Translations under genes and position numbers: made by a program | Notes under the pieces: model-generated | What the model saw: only the letters and a program-made list of their open reading frames with translations | Database searches by the model: none | Told to the model about the DNA's origin: nothing | Origin: Chloroflexota bacterium | GTDB lineage: Bacteria > Chloroflexota > Dehalococcoidia > Lucifugimonadales > JADFKI01 | Reading direction: 5' to 3' | Assembly: GCA_009838595.1 (NCBI GenBank) | Contig: VXRI01000421.1 | Coordinates: 1 to 8,669 of the forward strand | DNA length: 8,669 bases | Part shown: piece by piece, positions 5,317 through 8,669 of the stretch | Position numbering within the stretch: position 1 is the stretch's first letter | Layout of the letters: every line of letters starts with the position of its first letter

Positions 5317-6243
5317 CTACTCCAGAGGCACCGCGGCGCACCAATCCGCATACTTCGGATTGTTGCCCGCGATGATGTCCACATACATATCGTTAATCTT
5401 CTGCGTGATGGGACCTACACCACCCTCGCCTATCGGACGCATGTCCAGTTCGCCCACCGGCGTAACATGCGCTGCCGTGCCTGTCAGGAATATCTCGTCC
5501 GCGAGGTAGAGTTCGCTGCGACGAATTTGCCGTTCCACGATGTCCAATCCAAGTTCGTCCGTCGCGATGCGTATCGCGGAATCGCGCGTTATGCCGGTCA
5601 GGTTGTTGTCTGCGACAAGTGGCGTGTGGATGACGCCGTTGGACACGAGGAACAGGTTCTCGCCGCTGCCCTCAGACACATTGCCGTCCTGCGTCAGCAT
5701 AATCGCCTCATCGAAACCGGACAGCGTCGCCTCTGTCTTGGCGAGGATGCTATTGACATAGTGTCCCGAAATCTTCACGCGCGGCGGGATGATGGTGTCG
5801 TCCACTCGCCGCCAGGATGAAGTGCAGCAGCGAATCGCGCCGTCCACTTCGATGTACGCGCCGAATGGCACGACCATCAGCGTGAAGTCGCTGCTCAATT
5901 CTTGCAGATTCAGATTCGCCACGCGCTCTTCGCTCTTGTATGCCAGAGGTCGGATGTACAGGTCTTCCTTGTATCCGCACCGTTGCAGCAGGTCGAGCGT
6001 GATGTTGCACAGGGTGTCCACATCGTAGGGGATGTCCAGCATCATGATGCGGCAGCCTTGGATGAAGCGCTCGTAGTGATCGCGCATCCGGAAGACATAA
6101 AGCTTGTCGTGGTCGGCGTTCCAGTTGCCCCGTATGCCCTCGAAGACGGCGGTGCCGTAATGGAGAGCATGGGTCGTAACGCTCACCTTCGCCTCGGATA
6201 GAGGAACGACTTGTCCGCGGAAGAAGGCAAGGGCTTCAGGCAT
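5317..6243 (-). CDS. ilvE: Branched-chain amino acid aminotransferase
   Basis: A cytoplasmic PLP enzyme that moves the amino group between glutamate and the 2-oxo acids of valine, leucine and isoleucine (EC 2.6.1.42), the last biosynthetic and first degradative step for these amino acids. The 308 residues equal the family norm. Fold type IV landmarks are present in order: HALHYGTAVFEGIRG (25-39), RMRDHYERF (52-60), IRPLAYKSE (97-105), the PLP lysine K157 in RVKISGHYVNSILAKTEA, EGSGENLFLV (191-200) binding the cofactor, GITRDSA (217-223) and FLTGTAAHVTPV (252-263). D-amino-acid transaminase and aminodeoxychorismate lyase share the fold, but FEGIRG and the EGSGEN/TGTAAHVTPV context fit IlvE. 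The ATG at 6243 has AAGGAG 9 nt upstream. It is the first gene of the probable three-gene minus-strand operon. Confidence 0.95.
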   Translation of the reverse strand: MPEALAFFRGQVVPLSEAKVSVTTHALHYGTAVFEGIRGNWNADHDKLYVFRMRDHYERFIQGCRIMMLDIPYDVDTLCNITLDLLQRCGYKEDLYIRPLAYKSEERVANLNLQELSSDFTLMVVPFGAYIEVDGAIRCCTSSWRRVDDTIIPPRVKISGHYVNSILAKTEATLSGFDEAIMLTQDGNVSEGSGENLFLVSNGVIHTPLVADNNLTGITRDSAIRIATDELGLDIVERQIRRSELYLADEIFLTGTAAHVTPVGELDMRPIGEGGVGPITQKINDMYVDIIAGNNPKYADWCAAVPLE

Positions 6244-6280
6244 TTGTGCAAACTCCTTAACATTATTTAATCAAGCACAT

Positions 6281-6286
6281 ATTATA
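6281..6286 (-). promoter_or_regulatory. Candidate -10 box of the ilvE operon
   Basis: On the minus strand a perfect TATAAT stands 37 nt before the ilvE ATG, giving a short leader that contains the AAGGAG ribosome site. The -35 region near 6304-6309 (GTGCAT) is poor. No leader peptide, T-box or attenuator hairpin is visible between the box and ilvE. Confidence 0.4.
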
Positions 6287-6330
6287 ATCCCAACGCGAGA
6301 ATAATGCACATACTTTTGGAATAATCTAAC

Positions 6331-6399
6331 ATGGATAGACAGGAAAGGCAGGATGTAGCGAGGGAACTCTCGTCTTGTCCATCCTGTATAGCCTGTTAG
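6331..6399. repeat. Palindromic ACAGGATG-type repeat upstream of the VOC gene
   Basis: The arms 6339-6355 and 6380-6396 are inverted copies that match at 13 of 17 positions, with exact CAGGATG/CATCCTG and ACAGG/CCTGT ends. Between them a smaller hairpin CGAG-GGAACT-CTCG nests inside. The unit ends 10 nt before the VOC ribosome site, so it would form part of that gene's leader or promoter. It is a member of the AGGATGG family scattered through the gaps here. Confidence 0.6.
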
Positions 6400-6422
6400 A
6401 ATCTGCGATAAGGAGAAACGCT

Positions 6423-6800
6423 ATGCCATTGCAGTTAGACCACACTATCGTACCCGCGTACGACAAGGAGTATTCCGCGAAGTTTATCGCGCGCATATTC
6501 GAGTTGGAGTACAACGGCGCTTGGGGGCATTTTGCGCCTGTCAAGGTCAATGACACGCTGACGCTCGACTTTGACAACTCCGATAATCCGCGCTCCAACC
6601 ACTACGCCTTTATCGCATCGGACGAGGAGTTCGATGCCGTGTTACAGCGAGTCAATGACGAGGGCATCGCGTTCGGCAGCGGGCCCGGTTCTCGCACCGA
6701 CGGCGAGATTAACCACAAGCACAACGGACGCGGTTTCTACTTCGACTGCCAAGATGGGCATGTGTGGGAAGTCATCACCCACACTTACATCACGGACTAA
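6423..6800 (+). CDS. VOC-superfamily (glyoxalase/bleomycin-resistance/dioxygenase fold) protein
   Basis: A small cytoplasmic 125-residue protein of one VOC domain, made of two beta-alpha-beta-beta-beta modules. H7 (LDHTIVPAYD), H60 (SNHYAFIASDEEFDAVL) and E116 (GHVWEVITHTY) stand at the three places where VOC enzymes bind a divalent metal. The segment NGRGFYFDCQDGHVWEV is the characteristic last module. VOC relatives include glyoxalase I, methylmalonyl-CoA epimerase, fosfomycin- and bleomycin-resistance proteins and extradiol dioxygenases, and nothing here chooses among them. ATG 6423 is selected for AAGGAG 7 nt upstream; an in-frame ATG at 6375 lies inside a repeat and would add 16 residues unlike the family. 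It is divergent from ilvE and convergent with the next gene. Confidence 0.85.
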   Translation: MPLQLDHTIVPAYDKEYSAKFIARIFELEYNGAWGHFAPVKVNDTLTLDFDNSDNPRSNHYAFIASDEEFDAVLQRVNDEGIAFGSGPGSRTDGEINHKHNGRGFYFDCQDGHVWEVITHTYITD

Positions 6801-6812
6801 ACTGACATGAAT

Positions 6813-6860
6813 GGACAGGCCGAGCAGGATGGGACGCGATCATCCCATCTTGTCTATCCT
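6813..6860. repeat. AGGATGG-type hairpin between convergent genes
   Basis: AGGATGGGA (6826-6834) can pair with TCCCATCTT (6843-6851) around an 8-nt loop, and outer GGACAGG and TGTCTATCCT words extend the similarity to the other intergenic repeats. It lies between the VOC stop (6800) and the next gene's stop (6881), so it may act as a two-way terminator, though T-runs are absent. Confidence 0.5.
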
Positions 6861-6880
6861 TTATATCGATGTAAGATAGC

Positions 6881-7231
6881 CTACCCGCCGCGTTGCATTT
6901 TGGCTTCTTCTAGTAGGCGCTCTAGTAGGTCGAAGGATGCTTCGTTGGTGTAATCTAGTTCGGCTATGCTCAGTGCGCGGAATAGGACGGCGGTGGTTAC
7001 CAGCGCCTCTACGCTTTCTCCGAGCGCCGGGATTTGCACGCCCAGCGCCTGCGCCATGAAGCCGCTCGCCGCCATACCTTCGCGCGTCAGCGGGCATCGC
7101 ACCAGCGTCTTGTCATCGTGCGACAGCGTTACGCCCGCATCCACCTGCGCCAATTCGAGACGCAAACGCGCGCGCGGCACACTGATTAGCTCATCCGCGT
7201 ACTCCGTAATTTCTACACCCTTCTCGCTCAC
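6881..7231 (-). CDS. Hypothetical protein, 116 residues
   Basis: I do not recognise this protein. It starts at GTG 7231 with a strong GGAGGG 5 nt upstream, which is why the much longer open frame running into serS is not used. The protein has no signal peptide or clear membrane helix. The N-terminal half (VEITEYADELISVPRARLRL, then VTLSHDDKTLVRCPL) looks beta-rich. The C-terminal half, from about residue 70, is helical, ending in SFDLLERLLEEAKMQRGG. It is divergent from serS and convergent with the VOC gene, so it has no operon partner. Composition resembles neighbouring genes, giving no sign of recent transfer. Confidence 0.65.
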   Translation of the reverse strand: MSEKGVEITEYADELISVPRARLRLELAQVDAGVTLSHDDKTLVRCPLTREGMAASGFMAQALGVQIPALGESVEALVTTAVLFRALSIAELDYTNEASFDLLERLLEEAKMQRGG

Positions 7232-7262
7232 GGTTGCCCTCCAGCTTATAAAATCCTGAATT

Positions 7263-7296
7263 ATTTTAACAGGATATACAGGATGGGTAGGATAAA
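7263..7296. repeat. TTTAACAGGATATACAGGATGG repeat in the divergent gap before serS
   Basis: Three GGATA/GGATG words in a row (AACAGGATATACAGGATGGG then TAGGATAA) place this in the same family as the repeats at 4184, 6331 and 6813. It occupies the middle of the gap between the divergent hypothetical gene and serS, so promoters of both genes must overlap or flank it. A TATACT at 7312-7317 just beyond it is a possible serS -10 box, without a convincing -35. Confidence 0.5.
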
Positions 7297-7346
7297 TGCG
7301 CTCCGCTTCGTTATACTTGTCTGCATACGATACGCAGAGGTTAACA

Positions 7347-8609
7347 TTGATAAACATCCAGCTTATTCGAAATCGGCAGAACGAAGTGCGAGATGCTATG
7401 CGACGGCGCAACGAGGATGTGCCGCTAGACCGCATCGCCGAGCTCGACGCGACGCGACGCAGTACCATCGTGGAGGCGGACGAACTCCGCGCGCGCCGCA
7501 ACGCAGTCAGCCGCGAGATTGGACGCACTCGTGAACGCCCACAAGAACTTATCGACGAGATGCGCCAAGTCAGCGCTCGTATCCGCGAACTCGAAGAGAG
7601 CATCCGCGAGATCGAAGACGAGGTGAACACACTGCTGCTCGGCATCCCGAACATGCCGCTCGCAGATGTGCCGGACGGCGCGGACGAATCCGCGAACATC
7701 GTAGTGCGCACCGAGGGCGAGACGCGTAAGTTCGACTTCGAGCCCCTGCCGCACTGGGAACTGGGCGAACGGCTGGGTATTATCGACTTCCAGCGCGGCG
7801 CGAAGATGGCGGGTTCTCGGTTTTTCGTGCTGAAGGGCAAAGGCGCCCGGCTGCAGCGCGCGCTGATAGACTGGATGCTGGACACGCACACGCGCGAGCA
7901 CGGCTACACCGAGCTGTACCTGCCGAATATCGTTACGACCGAATCCGCGACCGCGAACAGTAACCTGCCGAAGTTTTCGGACACGATGTACCGTGACGAC
8001 GAGGACGATTTGTGGCTGCTGCCCACCGCGGAGATGGCGATAACGAATATGCACCGCGACGAGATACTGCCGCCGGAGTCGCTGCCGCTGCGGTATGTGG
8101 CGCACACGCCGTGTTTCCGCCGCGAGAAGGCAGCTGCCGGCCGCGACACGCGCGGCATCAAGCGCGTTCACCAGTTCGAAAAGGTGGAGATGTACCGCTT
8201 CGTGGAACCGCAAGATTCCGACGACGCGCTGGCGAGCCTGCTGAACGAGGCGGAGACGATATGCGCTCGCTTGGGCATACAATACCGCCTGCTGCAGTTA
8301 TGCACGGGCGACTTGGGCTTCCAGTCCGCGAAGACATACGACATTGAGATGTGGGCGCCCGGCTGCGACGAGTGGCTGGAAGTGAGTTCATGCTCCACAT
8401 GTACAGACTTCCAAGCGCGCCGCGCCGCGATACGCTACCGCCCGGAGCAAGGCGCCAGACCGCGCTTTGTGCACACGCTCAACGGATCGGGCCTCGCGCT
8501 GCCCCGCGTAATCATCGCAATCTTGGAGAATTATCAGCAGGCGGACGGGTCGGTGGTCATCCCAGATGCCCTGCGGCAGTACACGGGTTTCGATGTGATA
8601 GAATGCTAG
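7347..8609 (+). CDS. serS: Seryl-tRNA synthetase
   Basis: A cytoplasmic class II aminoacyl-tRNA synthetase (EC 6.1.1.11) that charges tRNA-Ser, and also tRNA-Sec if present, with serine. It is 420 residues, normal for bacterial SerRS. Residues 27-97 form the N-terminal antiparallel coiled coil that grips the long variable arm of the tRNA. Motif 1 lies near 168-196. The serine-binding TAE is in WLLPTAEMAITN (T227-E229). Motif 2 is TPCFRREKAAAGRDTRG then RVHQFEKVE (254-281), and motif 3 is NGSGLALPRVIIAILENYQQ (379-398) with R387. The usual GLAVGR of motif 3 reads GLALPR here. TTG 7347 is taken as start: GAGG lies 7 nt before it, and MINIQLIRNRQNEVRDA then aligns with the common MLDIKLIREN-type opening. 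An ATG at 7296 would add 17 residues not found in the family. No T-box leader is visible. Confidence 0.95.
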   Translation: MINIQLIRNRQNEVRDAMRRRNEDVPLDRIAELDATRRSTIVEADELRARRNAVSREIGRTRERPQELIDEMRQVSARIRELEESIREIEDEVNTLLLGIPNMPLADVPDGADESANIVVRTEGETRKFDFEPLPHWELGERLGIIDFQRGAKMAGSRFFVLKGKGARLQRALIDWMLDTHTREHGYTELYLPNIVTTESATANSNLPKFSDTMYRDDEDDLWLLPTAEMAITNMHRDEILPPESLPLRYVAHTPCFRREKAAAGRDTRGIKRVHQFEKVEMYRFVEPQDSDDALASLLNEAETICARLGIQYRLLQLCTGDLGFQSAKTYDIEMWAPGCDEWLEVSSCSTCTDFQARRAAIRYRPEQGARPRFVHTLNGSGLALPRVIIAILENYQQADGSVVIPDALRQYTGFDVIEC

Positions 8610-8615
8610 TCTATT

Positions 8616-8633
8616 TAACCATTGGTGCTAGTT
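8616..8633. repeat. Right copy of the 18-nt inverted repeat
   Basis: TAACCATTGGTGCTAGTT, seven bases past the serS stop, is the exact reverse complement of positions 35-52. In both places the sequence reads in the same direction relative to the gene that ends nearest to it (serS here, the HAD gene at the left), that is, downstream of the coding region. Flanks are not conserved. Confidence 0.6.
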
Positions 8634-8669
8634 GGAATCAGAGGGTGAATTGAGCAATAGAAAGTCTGA

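Noticed and set aside
7296..7346. ATG start for serS adding 17 residues
   Set aside because: The added residues do not match SerRS N-termini, and the ATG abuts an intergenic repeat; the TTG at 7347 aligns with the family start.
7232..7891. Long N-terminal extension of the minus-strand hypothetical gene, giving 336 residues
   Set aside because: It is antisense to serS, is serine/arginine-rich low-complexity sequence typical of a shadow frame, and a GTG with a strong ribosome site at 7231 gives a better start.
7425..8282. Minus-strand open frame of 285 residues opposite serS
   Set aside because: It lies fully antisense to a certain gene, with no ribosome site or recognisable motif.
8641..8669. 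Possible start of a next gene (GAGGG followed by TTG at 8650)
   Set aside because: Only six codons remain before the window ends; it is plausible but cannot be supported.

Overview
The window is a GC-rich bacterial chromosome segment with compact gene spacing and many small intergenic repeats. I see no plasmid, phage, CRISPR, rRNA or tRNA signal. The set of families (type II haloacid dehalogenase with an AAH motif, a Na+/solute symporter behind a TPP riboswitch, a coiled-coil protein with a nuclease-like tail, a PAP2 protein with an unusual active site, a divergent VOC protein) together with dense intergenic repeats reminds me of uncultivated Chloroflexota such as the Dehalococcoidia/SAR202 group. 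That placement is inference from recall, not something the sequence proves.

Layout from left to right. Positions 1-360 hold one half of an 18-nt inverted repeat shared with the far right end, and a MITE-like element (72-266). A haloacid-dehalogenase-like hydrolase is on the minus strand (361-1083). The 553-nt gap to the next gene holds a second copy of the MITE-like element (1121-1282) and a TPP (thiamin pyrophosphate) riboswitch followed by an intrinsic terminator (about 1426-1578). The riboswitch leads into a sodium:solute symporter (1637-3112), so the best functional prediction in the window is uptake of thiamin or its pyrimidine precursor, switched off when TPP is plentiful. A third, diverged MITE-like copy begins 4 nt after the symporter stop. 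A minus-strand coiled-coil protein of the nuclease-like family follows (3410-4114).

Next is a minus-strand cluster read ilvE -> small membrane protein -> PAP2 phosphatase-like protein (6243 down to 4230). The first two genes are about 14 nt apart and the last two overlap by 40 nt, so they probably form one operon. It has a TATAAT box and a strong Shine-Dalgarno upstream of ilvE. Divergent from it is a VOC-superfamily metal-binding protein (6423-6800). It converges on a small unrecognised protein (6881-7231, minus). The last gene is serS, seryl-tRNA synthetase (7347-8609, plus), starting at TTG.

Two repeat families pervade the gaps: (1) 160-195 bp TA-ended elements with TAGGTTCTG termini, and (2) short ACAGGATGG-type repeats that often fold into hairpins. 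The most interesting items are the riboswitch-controlled symporter, the MITE-like family, the PAP2 protein lacking two signature residues, and the exact 18-nt inverted repeat at the two ends of the window. I found no convincing wholly new multi-gene system.
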